DNA from: Oleiagrimonas citrea
GTDB lineage: Bacteria; Pseudomonadota; Gammaproteobacteria; Xanthomonadales; Rhodanobacteraceae
DNA length: 64,000 nt
Reading direction: 5' to 3'
Assembly (NCBI RefSeq): GCF_012395255.1
Contig: NZ_JAAZQD010000003.1
Location: 558,001-622,000, forward strand
The notes beneath the pieces are model-generated. The model made no database searches, was not told where the DNA came from, and saw nothing but the letters and a program-made list of their open reading frames with translations. Shown here piece by piece: positions 32,319 through 41,967 of the stretch. Made by a program: the position numbers and the translations under genes. Positions within the stretch are counted from its first letter, which is position 1; each line of letters opens with the position of its first letter.

Positions 32319-32804
32319 ATGCAGATTGCCGACCGTACCGTCGCATCGTTCCACTACACCCTGACCGGCGAAGACGGCCAGGTCATCGACAGCTCCCGCG
32401 AGCGCGGCGAGCCGCTGGCGTACCTGCACGGTGCCGGCAACATCGTGCCGGGCCTGGAGAAGGCCATGGCCGGCCGCAGTCAGGGCGATGCCTTCAAGGT
32501 GACCGTCGAGCCGCAGGAAGGCTACGGCGAGCGTCACGAGGAAATGATCCAGGTCGTGCCCAAGAGCGCGTTCCAGGGTGCGCCCGAGCCGAAGCCGGGC
32601 ATGCAGTTCCAGGGCCAGGGTCCGCAGGGTCCGGTTATGGTCGTGGTGACCGCGGTCGAAGGCGACCAGGTGACCATCGATGGCAACCATCCGCTGGCCG
32701 GCAAGACGCTGAACTTCGACATCGAAGTGACCGAAGTGCGCGAGGCCAACGAGGAAGAGCTCAACCACGGTCACGTGCACGGCGCGGGCGGCGAGCACGA
32801 ATAA
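32319..32804 (+). CDS. slyD: SlyD-type FKBP peptidyl-prolyl isomerase
   Basis: 161 aa. FKBP domain (VASFHYTLTGEDGQVIDSS, GNIVPGLEKAMAG) with an inserted-in-flap chaperone domain at about 70-130 (VTVEPQEGYGERHEEMIQVVPKSAF). The tail has only a short histidine cluster (HGHVHGAGGEHE), much shorter than the E. coli metal-binding tail. GAGG precedes the ATG. Confidence 0.93.
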   Translation: MQIADRTVASFHYTLTGEDGQVIDSSRERGEPLAYLHGAGNIVPGLEKAMAGRSQGDAFKVTVEPQEGYGERHEEMIQVVPKSAFQGAPEPKPGMQFQGQGPQGPVMVVVTAVEGDQVTIDGNHPLAGKTLNFDIEVTEVREANEEELNHGHVHGAGGEHE

Positions 32805-32833
32805 TCGCGCACGCACGACGCATCGTCACAAAG

Positions 32834-32866
32834 AAAAGGGCGGCCGTTTCGATGGCCGCCCTTTTT
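32834..32866. terminator. Bidirectional terminator between slyD and pldA
   Basis: AAAAGGGCGGCC-GTTTCGAT-GGCCGCCCTTTTT: an 8-bp GC stem flanked by A and T runs, so it works for both converging genes. Confidence 0.9.
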
Positions 32867-32903
32867 CGTGTCCGGCCGGGGACTGCGCCGGGGAAGGGGC
32901 CGG

Positions 32904-34091
32904 TCAGTACCAACCGAGCAGAGACACGCCCAGGCCCACGTAGGTCGCGCGGTGGTTGTAGTCGATCAAGCTCTCGCCGTAGCCGTTGAAGACCTGCACA
33001 TAGCCGCGCAGATTGTCGTGGATGGGAAATGCCCAGGTGAATCGCAGCGCGCCATGCGAGCGTTTTCCCGTGCGCAGTGAGTGACGCGCCATCAGGGTCA
33101 GTTCGTTGGCGCCCCATTCACGCACGATCTGCACGTCGGCGCGGCCCATGTAGTCGCTGATGTCCGGGTTGTCGTCCTTGTTGCGCTGTTCGTGGATGCG
33201 CCACCAGGGACGGATCATGATGGTCCAAGGGCCGCGTTCGAAGCCGATATCGGCGATGATGCGGTTCCAGCTGCGCGAAAGCGGATTGCTGCGCCCGTTG
33301 GACTGATGGTTGATGCCGATGCCCAGCAGACGCCCGTTCCAGCCCAGCACCTTGTAGTGCGTGTCGAACACCAGCATGGCCTCGGGCTCGTAGTTGGTCT
33401 CGCGGAACGGTCGCGAGATGAGGCTGTTGTAGACCTGCCAGTGCGAGGCCTGCGTATACGCCAGCCAGAGATCGCCGCGCTGGCCGAACACGCCCTGCCA
33501 GACCTTGGTCTTCAGGCTGACCTGGAACTTCGCTTCAGTGTGATCCAGCGCCATCGGCGTATTCACGCTGTGATCGGGCGAGGGTGAATGCGGTGTGGTG
33601 TTGACGCTGGTCATGTAGAACGCGGGCAGGACGTAGACCGGCTTGTAGCCGCGGATGCCGAAGGTGCCGAGTTTGCTGTCCCGGTTCAGTTCCCAGCGGC
33701 TGTCGAGCAGCGACACGCGCGGCTTGTCCTGATCCTTCTCGGTTCGCGACGTGAACGCGGAATGCTCCGTACCGAAAAGACGCTGCAGGATCGAAGGTTT
33801 GGTGGCAGGTGTTTCAGCATGCGTTGTCGAATCTTCTGGCGAGACCGGATGATCCGTCGCAGCGGCTGTGGTGTCCTCGTCGCTGTCCTCGCTCTGTACT
33901 TCTTGTGCGGCTGCTCCGTGTACTTGCTGGCGGTGTACCGCGCGGTCGTAGCAGGCAAGACGCAAGGAGTCGCTGGCGATCCCGATGCAGGCTTTCGGGT
34001 CTTCCGGATGTGTCGTCTGTGCGTGCAGGATTGCCGGGGACAGTGCGCAGAGCGCGAACGGAAGCAGCAAGGAGAGGCGGGTCCGTGACAT
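32904..34091 (-). CDS. pldA: Outer-membrane phospholipase A
   Basis: 395 aa. Signal peptide ([20 protein letters not shown]), a low-complexity acidic linker to about residue 125, then a 12-strand beta-barrel. The catalytic dyad is in [12 protein letters not shown] (His and Ser), and [11 protein letters not shown] and [12 protein letters not shown] are family motifs. It hydrolyses phospholipids that reach the outer leaflet and is usually kept inactive as a monomer. The linker is longer than in E. coli PldA (289 aa). ATG 34091 is the only start that gives a signal peptide. Confidence 0.92.
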   Translation of the reverse strand: MSRTRLSLLLPFALCALSPAILHAQTTHPEDPKACIGIASDSLRLACYDRAVHRQQVHGAAAQEVQSEDSDEDTTAAATDHPVSPEDSTTHAETPATKPSILQRLFGTEHSAFTSRTEKDQDKPRVSLLDSRWELNRDSKLGTFGIRGYKPVYVLPAFYMTSVNTTPHSPSPDHSVNTPMALDHTEAKFQVSLKTKVWQGVFGQRGDLWLAYTQASHWQVYNSLISRPFRETNYEPEAMLVFDTHYKVLGWNGRLLGIGINHQSNGRSNPLSRSWNRIIADIGFERGPWTIMIRPWWRIHEQRNKDDNPDISDYMGRADVQIVREWGANELTLMARHSLRTGKRSHGALRFTWAFPIHDNLRGYVQVFNGYGESLIDYNHRATYVGLGVSLLGWY

Positions 34092-34443
34092 GGGGCAGGA
34101 ATCGGCAGGATTGTGGGAGGTCCGGGCACACTCGGTCCGCATGAACCAGGGGCAATCACGCGGCTCGATTTGGCATTTGGTTCGCGGTATTCGCCGGCAG
34201 TATCGCATGAGTCCGAATTGGGCCATGCGTATGCATATTCGTGCCGTATCTATGCGGTTTGGTGTATTGCGCGGGGTCCATAGATATCGGGTATGCTACG
34301 TATCGCTGTGTCTGCGTGGTCTCGTGTGGCCCGATTCGGTTCCGGCTTCTGCCTTCCGCATCGCTCCATTTCACCTCACCTGCATACCCAGTCCATGGCC
34401 GGCGAATGGGCCGGCGCGTTTACAGGTAATTTTGGAGTTAGTC
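34092..34443. promoter_or_regulatory. Long leader of the cold-shock gene
   Basis: 352 non-coding bases between the divergent pldA and csp genes. A possible promoter is TTGCGC (34267-34272) with TATGCT (34292-34297), spacer 19, which would leave a leader of about 140 bases, similar in length to cspA-type thermosensing leaders. No cold-box sequence was recognised with certainty. Confidence 0.35.
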
Positions 34444-34653
34444 ATGTCGGATCGTGAGATCGGCACCGTTAAGTGGTTTAACGACGCCAAGGGCTTCGGT
34501 TTCATCAGCCGTGAAGAAGGCCCGGACGTTTTTGTCCATTTCCGTGCCATCACCGGTACGGGCTTCCGTAGCCTGCAGGAAGGCCAGAAGGTTTCCTTCA
34601 AGGTCGTCGAGGGCCAGAAGGGTCTGCAGGCCGAGGAAGTGACCGCAGCCTGA
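34444..34653 (+). CDS. Cold-shock protein (CspA family)
   Basis: 69 aa, one OB-fold cold-shock domain. Both RNA-binding motifs are present: KGFGFI and VFVHF. It acts as an RNA chaperone. TTGGAG precedes the ATG. The gene has its own terminator. Confidence 0.96.
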   Translation: MSDREIGTVKWFNDAKGFGFISREEGPDVFVHFRAITGTGFRSLQEGQKVSFKVVEGQKGLQAEEVTAA

Positions 34654-34692
34654 GTCTTTCGGCGGATACCGCCGGACCTCGATCGCTGTGAT

Positions 34693-34725
34693 GAAGGGCC
34701 GGCATGCGTCGGCCCTTCGCTTTTT
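34693..34725 (+). terminator. Terminator of the cold-shock gene
   Basis: GAAGGGCCG-GCATGCGT-CGGCCCTTC, a perfect 9-bp stem, then GCTTTTT. It also excludes any start before about 34725 for the next gene. Confidence 0.9.
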
Positions 34726-34744
34726 CATCGGACGGATTCCGGGC

Positions 34745-35608
34745 ATGGATGGAAACGACTACTCGATGCGTTCGCTACAGGTGCTCTCGGCGGCGGGGAT
34801 CGGCAGCGATTTGTTGCTGCGCACTCCGGCTCGCAGCGACGGGGTGTGGTTGTACTGGTTGCCGGCGATGGGCGTGCCCGCGCGCAACTATGCGCCGCTG
34901 GCAGAGGCGCTGGCAGCGAGAGGAGTCGGGCTGGCCCTGCACGAGTGGCGAGGACTCGGCTCCAGCAGTGTGCGTGCGGGGCGGAACGAAAACTGGGGAT
35001 ACCGCGAACTTCTGACGCAGGACGTTCCGGCCGGATTGGCGATTGCGCGCAAGGCTTGTCCGGAGGCGCGATGGTTGATCGGCGGGCACAGCTTGGGCGG
35101 GCAGTTGGCCAGTCTGTTCGCGGGTCTGCAGCCTGAAACCGTGGACGGACTGGTGCTGGTCGCGAGCGGTGCGCCGTACTGGCGTTGTTTCCCGCGATGG
35201 AGCGTTCCGTTGCGGTTGGCCTACGGTCTGGCGCCCGGCATCGCGCGCTTGCGCGGGCATTTCCCGGGTCGCCGGATCGGCTTCGGCGGAAACGAGGCGC
35301 GCGGTGTCATTGCCGACTGGGCGCACAGTGGACGCCGCGGACACTATGCCGCGCGAGGGCTGTCCTGGGATCTGGATGACGCGCTGCAGGCGCAGAAGGC
35401 GCCGGTCCTCGCGCTGCGGCTGGTCGACGATGCCTTCGGCCCGCGCGCATCCTTGCAGTATCTGCTCGACAAGATGCCGCGCGCGATCAGTGAGACGCAT
35501 GCGCTGGACGCCGAGGATCTGGGCAATCGCCCGGATCACTTTTCCTGGATGAAAACGCCCGATGCGGTCGCGCGGCACATCGCCGACTGGAGCGACCGCT
35601 TGCGCTGA
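34745..35608 (+). CDS. Alpha/beta hydrolase
   Basis: 287 aa. Nucleophile elbow GHSLGGQLA, a strand-turn region (WLPAMGVPARNYAPLAEALAARG) and an expected late catalytic His (RPDHFSWM) are consistent with an esterase/lipase-like enzyme. Substrate unknown. ATG 34745 has GGACGGA upstream; ATG 34766 is an alternative. pirin follows after 54 bases. Confidence 0.83.
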   Translation: MDGNDYSMRSLQVLSAAGIGSDLLLRTPARSDGVWLYWLPAMGVPARNYAPLAEALAARGVGLALHEWRGLGSSSVRAGRNENWGYRELLTQDVPAGLAIARKACPEARWLIGGHSLGGQLASLFAGLQPETVDGLVLVASGAPYWRCFPRWSVPLRLAYGLAPGIARLRGHFPGRRIGFGGNEARGVIADWAHSGRRGHYAARGLSWDLDDALQAQKAPVLALRLVDDAFGPRASLQYLLDKMPRAISETHALDAEDLGNRPDHFSWMKTPDAVARHIADWSDRLR

Positions 35609-35662
35609 CTAGCCGTCCACCGCCGCGCTACCATGGCGGCGTATTCCTGCCTGGACGAGCAC

Positions 35663-36541
35663 ATGTCGAACGACGTTTTCACCCGCATCGAGCCGAAGAC
35701 GCACGACCTCGGCGACGGTTTCATGGTGCGGCGCGTGTTGCCGCATGCGCAGGCGTGTTCGGTCGGGCCGTTTGTGTTCTTCGATCACATGGGGCCTGTC
35801 GATCTGCCTCCGGGCAAGGGCATGGATGTACGGCCGCACCCGCATATCGGGCTGGCGACCGTCACCTGGCTGTTCGACGGCTGTATTCGGCATCGTGACA
35901 GCCTGGGCAGCGATCAGGAGATCCACCCGGGTGAAGTCAACTGGATGACGGCCGGTCGTGGCATCGTGCATTCGGAGCGCACGCCGGACTGGAAGCGCGA
36001 CGAGGGCGGTCGGATGCATGGCATCCAGACCTGGGTCGCCTTGCCCAAGGCGGATGAAACGGTCGCCCCGGATTTCCATCATTACGCTACGGACCAGTTT
36101 CCTGCGCTGGAATTGCCCGGTGCGCGCCTGCGCCTGATGGCCGGTAGCGGCTGGGGCGCGCAGTCGCCGGTGAAGGTGTTTGCGCCGACCTTCTTCGCCG
36201 AGGCGCATCTGCAGACCGGTGCCGAGCTCGAGCTGCCGCCCGAGCACGAGGAGCATGGGGTCTATGTCGTCGAGGGCGAGCTGCGGTTCGGCGAACAGCG
36301 TCTCGATGCATTCGACATGGGCGTGCACCGCGGTCCGGACGCCCCGAAGCTGCAGGCGGTGACGCCGAGCACGGTGATTCTGGTCGGCGGCGCGCCGCTG
36401 GATGGGCCGCGGTTCGTGTGGTGGAACTTCGTCGCCAGCGAGCGCTCGCGGATCGATCAGGCCGGTCGCGACTGGAAGGATGGCCGTTTCGACACCGTGC
36501 CCGGCGACGACGAGGAATTCATTCCGTTGCCGGAGAAATGA
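35663..36541 (+). CDS. Pirin family protein
   Basis: 292 aa, two cupin barrels. The metal ligands are in RPHPHIGLATVTWL (two His) and IVHSERTPD (His), as in pirins with quercetinase activity or iron-sensing roles. In-cell role unknown. The downstream DUF962 gene follows directly. Confidence 0.92.
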   Translation: MSNDVFTRIEPKTHDLGDGFMVRRVLPHAQACSVGPFVFFDHMGPVDLPPGKGMDVRPHPHIGLATVTWLFDGCIRHRDSLGSDQEIHPGEVNWMTAGRGIVHSERTPDWKRDEGGRMHGIQTWVALPKADETVAPDFHHYATDQFPALELPGARLRLMAGSGWGAQSPVKVFAPTFFAEAHLQTGAELELPPEHEEHGVYVVEGELRFGEQRLDAFDMGVHRGPDAPKLQAVTPSTVILVGGAPLDGPRFVWWNFVASERSRIDQAGRDWKDGRFDTVPGDDEEFIPLPEK

Positions 36542-36543
36542 AC

Positions 36544-36846
36544 ATGAGCGAGTTCACCAGCTTCCGGGCGTTCTATCCGTACTACCTCTCCGAACACCGC
36601 AATCGCACCTGCCGCCGTCTGCATTTCATCGGCAGTCTGTGTGTACTGGGATTTCTTGCGTTGGCGTTGATCAGCGGGAACGCGTGGTGGCTGCTCGGCA
36701 TGCCGCTGGCCGGATACGGTTTCGCATGGGTCGGCCATTTCGTCTTCGAGCACAATCGTCCGGCCACGTTCCACCATCCCTGGTACAGCCTGGCCGGAGA
36801 CTGGGTGATGTTCTGGCAGCTGCTGACCGGGCGCATTCGGCTCTAG
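36544..36846 (+). CDS. DUF962 (Mpo1-like) membrane protein
   Basis: 100 aa, two to three transmembrane segments. It matches the DUF962/Mpo1 pattern: YPYYLSEHRNRTCRRLHFIG and a histidine-rich GHFVFEHNRPATFHHPWYSL. Yeast Mpo1 is an iron-dependent dioxygenase that oxidises 2-hydroxy fatty acids, and the His residues here could bind iron; the bacterial role is unproven. GGAG lies 8 bases before ATG 36544 but only 2 before ATG 36538, which decides the start. Coupled to pirin. Confidence 0.85.
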   Translation: MSEFTSFRAFYPYYLSEHRNRTCRRLHFIGSLCVLGFLALALISGNAWWLLGMPLAGYGFAWVGHFVFEHNRPATFHHPWYSLAGDWVMFWQLLTGRIRL

Positions 36847-36861
36847 CGCCCGGCGTGTCGT

Positions 36862-37260
36862 TCAGCGGTAGGCTTCGTGGCAGCTCTTGCAGGTGCCGCC
36901 GATGTTGGACACGGCTTTCTGCAGGGTGGGGCAGTCGGCCGGCGCGGCCTGCAGAGCCTGTTCGATCGCGTCGTCGAGTTTCTTCGCATGCGCCTGGAAA
37001 TCCGGCTTGGCGCCGACATCGTTGGCGAAAGCCGGCACAATATCGGCCTGTATCGATGCGAGGCGCCGCAAGTGCAACTGCGTGGCGTCGGCCGGGCACT
37101 TGCCCTGGCGAACCGCTTGCCCCAGCGCACCGAGATGATGCTTCATCACGTTCATCACGCCGCGCGGATAGGCGTCGCGCATGTGCATCACGTTACTGAC
37201 CCTGAAGGCACCCACTGCGCCGACAACCAGACCCAGAATCAAGAGCAGAACAGATCGCAT
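36862..37260 (-). CDS. Cytochrome c'-like c-type haem protein
   Basis: 132 aa. An N-terminal membrane helix or signal (VLLLILGLVVGAVGAF), a helical body, and one haem-attachment site at the very C-terminus (CKSCHEAY). A CxxCH at the end of a four-helix protein is the hallmark of cytochrome c'. Located in or facing the periplasm. ATG 37260 has CGGGA upstream; an in-frame TTG at 37278 is less likely. Divergent from tcdA over 33 bases. Confidence 0.85.
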   Translation of the reverse strand: MRSVLLLILGLVVGAVGAFRVSNVMHMRDAYPRGVMNVMKHHLGALGQAVRQGKCPADATQLHLRRLASIQADIVPAFANDVGAKPDFQAHAKKLDDAIEQALQAAPADCPTLQKAVSNIGGTCKSCHEAYR

Positions 37261-37293
37261 GAAAATTTCCCGGTTCAAGAACGGACGTATCGC

Positions 37294-38160
37294 ATGAGCG
37301 CCTCATTCGAGCATGACCCGGCGTCCGTGCCAAGCACGATTTCCTCCGCGGATGACGATGCCGCCATGCGGGAGCGCGTGCGCGCGGAGCGCTTCCAGGG
37401 CGTGGACCGTCTCTACGGCCGTGGCAGTGTGGAGCGGTTGTCGGGCAAGCATGTCTGTGTCGTCGGCATCGGCGGTGTGGGTTCATGGGCGGTCGAGGCG
37501 CTGGCGCGCAGCGGCATCGGACGTCTGACCCTGATCGATGCGGACGAGGTCTGTCTCAGCAACACGAACCGGCAACTTCCAGCCCTGGACGGTCAGTACG
37601 GGCGATCGAAAGTGGCCTTGATGGCCGAGCGTGCGTGCGCCATCAATCCGTATATCGAGGTGGAAGGCATCGAGCGGTTTCTCACGCCGGGCTCGCTGGA
37701 TGAATTACTCGACCGCGGCTACGACCTGGTGTTGGATGCCTGCGATGCTTTCCGTGTGAAGCTGGAAACCATCGCCTGGTGCCGTCGCCGCAAGCTGCCG
37801 CTGGTGGTGGTCGGGTCGGCCGGTGGGCGTGTGGACCCGACTCAGGTGCGGGTGCGCGATCTGTCGCGTACCGAGCATGACGCCATGCTCAGCCTTATTC
37901 GCAAAAAGTTGCGGCAAGATTTTAATTTTCCGAGAAATTCTAATCGTTATTTCGGCGTTCCTGCAGTGTATTCTCTGGAAAACGTGCGGTATCCGCAGGA
38001 GGATGGAAGCGTCTGCGGGACACGTCCGAGCGGCGACGAGGGTTTTCGCCTGGATTGCGGTGGCGGTCTGGGCGCGGCCACGCACATCACCGGCGCGTTC
38101 GCCTTTGCCGCCGTGGGGCGGGTTCTCGAACTGCTGCTGCAGGAAAAAACGAATGCGTGA
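37294..38160 (+). CDS. tcdA: tRNA threonylcarbamoyladenosine dehydratase (TcdA/CsdL)
   Basis: 288 aa, E1-like fold. ATP-binding loop VVGIGGVGSWAVEALARSG (near 55-73), DADEVCLSNTNRQ, and DACDAFRVK. It cyclises t6A37 to ct6A in ANN-decoding tRNAs and receives help from the CsdA-CsdE sulfur system. A stretch near 205-225 uses AT-rich codons (DFNFPRNSNRYFGVPA), a local drop in GC inside the gene. Confidence 0.93.
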   Translation: MSASFEHDPASVPSTISSADDDAAMRERVRAERFQGVDRLYGRGSVERLSGKHVCVVGIGGVGSWAVEALARSGIGRLTLIDADEVCLSNTNRQLPALDGQYGRSKVALMAERACAINPYIEVEGIERFLTPGSLDELLDRGYDLVLDACDAFRVKLETIAWCRRRKLPLVVVGSAGGRVDPTQVRVRDLSRTEHDAMLSLIRKKLRQDFNFPRNSNRYFGVPAVYSLENVRYPQEDGSVCGTRPSGDEGFRLDCGGGLGAATHITGAFAFAAVGRVLELLLQEKTNA

Positions 38161-38177
38161 ACGTATCTTGCAGGCAT

Positions 38178-38219
38178 AAAAAAACCCCCGACAGCCAGGG
38201 GAAGAGCTGTCGAGGGTTT
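38178..38219 (-). terminator. Terminator of recN, minus strand
   Basis: On the minus strand AAACCCTCGACAGC - about 10 bases - GCTGTCGGGGGTTT, a 14-bp stem with one G-U pair, then TTTT. On the plus strand the T run is weak (TTTGTT), so it serves tcdA less well. It lies 190 bases past the recN stop. Confidence 0.75.
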
Positions 38220-38405
38220 GTTGGACCGGCGCCGATTGGGGGGAGGGGATGGAGCCGATCCCTCGATGACCGATGCGAAGCAGGCGGGTCATCTGCGGTC
38301 GCCATCACGGCGATACGGAACATTAGATGGTCCTGCATCGCGATTAGTTCAAGCCGATGTTCCGATCGGTTCAGCCGCCGTTTCTTTTTTGCCGGCGGGG
38401 CGGAC

Positions 38406-40076
38406 TCAGCCCTGGGCCTGCTTGAGCATCTTGCGCGCGTGCGCCTCGGTCTCGCGGGTGATTTCGATGCCGCCCAGCATGCGCGCCAGCTCCCGGCTAC
38501 GCTGCTTGCCGTCCAGGGACTCGATGCGGGTACGCGTGGTGTCGTCCTCGCTCTGCTTGCTGACCTTGATGTGTGCGTGGCCCTGCGCCGCGACTTGGGG
38601 GAGATGCGTCACACACAGGGTCTGGCAGCGGTCGCCGAGCGTGCGTAGCTTCTGGCCGACGACCTCCGCCACCGCGCCGCCGATGCCGCTGTCGACCTCG
38701 TCGAAGATCATGCAACCCACACTGTCCATGCCCAGCGCGGCGACTTCGACGGCGAGACTGATGCGTGCCAGTTCGCCGCCCGAGGCGACCTTGCGCAGTG
38801 CCCGCGGCGGCTGCCCTGGGTTGGCGCTGACCTCGAATTCGCAGCGTTCTGCGCCGAGTGCGTCGGGATCGTCGCCATCACGCGGCGTGAGCGAGACTTG
38901 AAAGCGGCCTCCGGCCATGCCGAGTTCCTGCATCAATGCCGTGATCTGTTCGCCCAGCGTTGCAGCGGCCTTGGCGCGGGCCTTGCTCAGCTCGGCGGCG
39001 GCCTTGGTATAGCGGCTCGCGCATTCGTCGCGCTCGCGCCGCAGGCGTTCGAGAGTCGCGCCCGCGCCTTCCAGTTCCTCGAGTTCGGTCGCCAGCGTCT
39101 CGGCTTTCTGCTGCAGCTCTTCCAGCGGCAGGCGGTGACGTCGCCCCAGATCGTGCAGGCGGGCCAGGTGCTGATCGACCTCGGCGAAGCGCTCGGGATC
39201 CATGTCCAGGTCGCTGGCGTAGTGGCCGAGGCCGTCGATGGCCTCGCCGAGCTGGATCTCGGCGTTTTCCAGTAGCGCGGCCAGTGGTTCCAGGCGACTG
39301 TCGAGTTCGGCCAGGCGGGCCAGTTCGGCCTGCGCGCGTCCGACGGCGCGGCGCGCGGCGAATTCGCTGTCGCCGTCGAGCAGCTCGCTGAGTCCGTTGG
39401 CGCCTTCCAATAGCCGGCCGGCGTTGGCCAGGCGGCGGTGGTCGGCTTCCAGCTCCTGCAGGTCCTCGGGCGCGAGGCTCCAGCGTTGCAAGGCCTCGAC
39501 CTCGTGGCGCAGCAGGGCAATGCGCTCGTCGCGATCCTCGCCGCCGGTCAGTGCCTCGATGCGCCGGCCGCAGTCGCGCCAGGCGCGAGTCTGTTCGGCC
39601 ACACGCTCACGCAAGGGGGCCGCCTGCGCGAACGCGTCGAGCAGGGCCAGTTGATGCGTGCGGGAGAGCAGCGCCTGGTGTTCGTGCTGACCGTGGATCT
39701 CGACAATCAGCGCCGCCAGCTCCGACAGCTGGGTCAGCGTGGCCGGCCGCCCGTTGATCCAGGCGCGGGAGCTGCCTTCGGCCTTGAGCACGCGGCGCAG
39801 ATTGCAGTGCCCGTCGTCGTCCAGCTCCTGCTGGGCCAGCCAGTCCCGCGCGGCGGGCAGGGCGGACAGGTCGAATTCGGCCGAGAGCTCGGCACGGTCG
39901 CTACCGGCGCGGACCAGCGCGCTATCGGCGCGGGCGCCGGACAGCAGCATCAGCGCGTCGACAAGCAGGGACTTTCCGGCACCGGTCTCACCGGTGACCA
40001 CGGTCATGCCGGGGCCGAAGCCGATCTCGGCTTCCTCGACCACGGCGAAATTGCGCACGTAAAGCGAGCTGAGCAT
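38406..40076 (-). CDS. recN: DNA repair protein RecN
   Basis: 556 aa SMC-like ATPase. Walker A GETGAGKSLL at about 33-42, a long coiled coil with central turn from about 150 to 370, and the C-terminal ABC signature and Walker B (ASGGELARISLA, MIFDEVDSGIGG). It works in double-strand break repair. ATG 40076 was chosen over TTG 40082. Divergent from hrcA; recN beside the hrcA-dnaK operon is a common gammaproteobacterial arrangement. Confidence 0.96.
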   Translation of the reverse strand: MLSSLYVRNFAVVEEAEIGFGPGMTVVTGETGAGKSLLVDALMLLSGARADSALVRAGSDRAELSAEFDLSALPAARDWLAQQELDDDGHCNLRRVLKAEGSSRAWINGRPATLTQLSELAALIVEIHGQHEHQALLSRTHQLALLDAFAQAAPLRERVAEQTRAWRDCGRRIEALTGGEDRDERIALLRHEVEALQRWSLAPEDLQELEADHRRLANAGRLLEGANGLSELLDGDSEFAARRAVGRAQAELARLAELDSRLEPLAALLENAEIQLGEAIDGLGHYASDLDMDPERFAEVDQHLARLHDLGRRHRLPLEELQQKAETLATELEELEGAGATLERLRRERDECASRYTKAAAELSKARAKAAATLGEQITALMQELGMAGGRFQVSLTPRDGDDPDALGAERCEFEVSANPGQPPRALRKVASGGELARISLAVEVAALGMDSVGCMIFDEVDSGIGGAVAEVVGQKLRTLGDRCQTLCVTHLPQVAAQGHAHIKVSKQSEDDTTRTRIESLDGKQRSRELARMLGGIEITRETEAHARKMLKQAQG

Positions 40077-40175
40077 AGACAAACCCGGACGATGACGTCG
40101 CTGATTGTAGCGATACGCGTCTCATATCTGCAGACAGCGGACGATCTTCAATCGAGGCGAGGTGGACACGAGGGG

Positions 40176-40203
40176 CTTGCAACGCTCGCGTTCAACCCTT
40201 ATT
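40176..40203 (+). promoter_or_regulatory. Sigma-32-like promoter of hrcA
   Basis: CTTGCAA (40176-40182), 13 bases, CCCTTATT (40196-40203), close to CTTGAAA-N(11-16)-CCCCATNT. It lies 35 bases before the hrcA start. No CIRCE inverted repeat (TTAGCACTC-N9-GAGTGCTAA) is visible here or elsewhere in the window. Confidence 0.6.
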
Positions 40204-40237
40204 CAGTCCACAGGTATCCACGCAAACCCGGTTTTTC

Positions 40238-41296
40238 ATGAGCCCATCGCACGGTCCGGATCTCGACGCACGCTCCCGCCGCCTTCTGCGCGCGCTGATC
40301 GGCCAGTACCTGACCGACGGCGAGCCGGTCGGTTCGCGCACGCTGTCCAAGTCCTCGGGACTGGACGTGAGCCCGGCGACCATCCGTAACATCATGGCCG
40401 ATCTGGAGGAATCCGGGCTGGTGGCGTCGCCACACACGTCCGCCGGACGCATTCCCACGCCGCGCGGGCTGCGCCTGTTCGTGGACAGCCTGCTCGAGCT
40501 GCGTCCGCTGACCGGCGAAGACCTGGCGCGCCTGCGCCAGCAGCTTCCACCGACACCGAACAGCTCGCTGGATCTGTTCAACAGCACCTCGTCGCTGCTT
40601 TCGGCGATGACCCATTTCGTCGGTCTGGTAACTGTGCCGCGACATTCGGATTTCTCCCTTCGCCACATCGACTTCGTGCCGCTGGAAGGCGCGCGTGTAC
40701 TGGTCATTCTGGTGTTTGCCGACAACCAGGTGCAGAACCGCGTGGTGCAGCTGAGTGAGCCGTTGAGCGCGGGAGCGCTGGAACAGGCGGCGAATTACCT
40801 CAACAGCGAATTCGCCGGGCTGCGTCTGGACGAGATCCGCACGCGCCTGCTGGCCGAGCTGAAGGCCGCCGGCCACGAATTGAACGAATTGCTGAGCAAT
40901 GCGGTGGAGCTGGCTTCGGCCTCGTTCGCGCCGCAGGCCGAGGCCGACATGGTGCTCAGCGGGCAGACCAACCTGATGGGCTATCAGGAGCTGTCCGACC
41001 TGGATCGCCTGCGCGAACTGTTCGAGGCCTTCCAGCGCAAGCGCGATCTGATGCAGTTGCTGGATGTGTGCGCGAAGGCCCCCGGCGTGCGCCTGTTCAT
41101 CGGCGAGGAGTCGGGTTACGCCGCGCTCGACGGCTGCTCCGTGGTGACCGCCACCTATGGCACCGAGGGCCGCGTGCTGGGCACAGTAGGCGTGATCGGA
41201 CCGACCCGCATGGCCTACGATCGCGTGATTCCCGTCGTGCAGGCGACCGCCGGATTGCTCGGCGATGCCTTGAATCGCGTCACGGCGACCCTATAA
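40238..41296 (+). CDS. hrcA: Heat-inducible transcription repressor HrcA
   Basis: 352 aa. An N-terminal winged helix (residues 1-75, LRALIGQYLTDGEPVGSRTL, SPATIRNIMADLEE) and a C-terminal GAF-like domain (IGEESGYAALDGCSVVTATYG, GVIGPTRMAYDRVI). It represses CIRCE operons and needs GroEL to be active. A CIRCE site is not seen in the window, so its targets may be elsewhere, for instance groESL. grpE follows after 94 bases. Confidence 0.95.
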   Translation: MSPSHGPDLDARSRRLLRALIGQYLTDGEPVGSRTLSKSSGLDVSPATIRNIMADLEESGLVASPHTSAGRIPTPRGLRLFVDSLLELRPLTGEDLARLRQQLPPTPNSSLDLFNSTSSLLSAMTHFVGLVTVPRHSDFSLRHIDFVPLEGARVLVILVFADNQVQNRVVQLSEPLSAGALEQAANYLNSEFAGLRLDEIRTRLLAELKAAGHELNELLSNAVELASASFAPQAEADMVLSGQTNLMGYQELSDLDRLRELFEAFQRKRDLMQLLDVCAKAPGVRLFIGEESGYAALDGCSVVTATYGTEGRVLGTVGVIGPTRMAYDRVIPVVQATAGLLGDALNRVTATL

Positions 41297-41390
41297 CCCT
41301 CGCCAGAGCGGTCGTTTCCGCACACCAACCCAAACCGAACCGGCCTGCGGCGCTGTCGCGGGTCCTCATGAAGTTGCCTCTGGAGCCATG

Positions 41391-41948
41391 ATGGAAGACA
41401 CCAAGCCGAACGCACCGGACACGGCGCCCGATCAGGAGCCGTCCAGCACGTCGCAGGACGGCGAGACCTCGATGCAGGAGCTGGAAACCCTGACCGCCCA
41501 ATTGGCCGAGGCCGAGCGCAGCGTCGCGGACATGCGCGACACCCTGCTGCGCGAGCGTGCCGAGATCGAGAATCAGCGCCGCCGCCTGCAGCGCGAGCTG
41601 GAACAGGCCCGCCGCTTCGCCAACGAGCGCGTGCTCTCGGACCTGCTGCCGGTCTGCGACAGCCTGGAGCAGGGCCTGGCCGTGCAGACCGAGGAGGTCG
41701 CGCCACTGCGCGAAGGCATGCAGCTGACGCTCAAGTCACTGTTGAAGGTCGCCGAGCAGAACGGCCTGAAGGCGATCGACCCGCTGCACAAGCCGTTCGA
41801 TCCGGAACAGCACCAGGCCATGAACATGGTCGAGACCGATCAGCACGCCCCCGACACCGTCGTCGCCGTGCTGCAGAAGGGCTACGTACTCAACGACCGA
41901 CTGCTGCGCCCGGCGCTGGTTGCGGTCGCCAAGGCGCCCAGCGCCTGA
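41391..41948 (+). CDS. grpE: Nucleotide exchange factor GrpE
   Basis: 185 aa. Long N-terminal coiled coil (residues about 30-85) and a C-terminal beta-domain ([26 protein letters not shown]). It releases ADP from DnaK. GGAG is 5 bases before ATG 41391 and only 2 before ATG 41388, so 41391 is preferred. Confidence 0.95.
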   Translation: MEDTKPNAPDTAPDQEPSSTSQDGETSMQELETLTAQLAEAERSVADMRDTLLRERAEIENQRRRLQRELEQARRFANERVLSDLLPVCDSLEQGLAVQTEEVAPLREGMQLTLKSLLKVAEQNGLKAIDPLHKPFDPEQHQAMNMVETDQHAPDTVVAVLQKGYVLNDRLLRPALVAVAKAPSA

Positions 41949-41967
41949 AAAACCGTGCCGCGCGCGT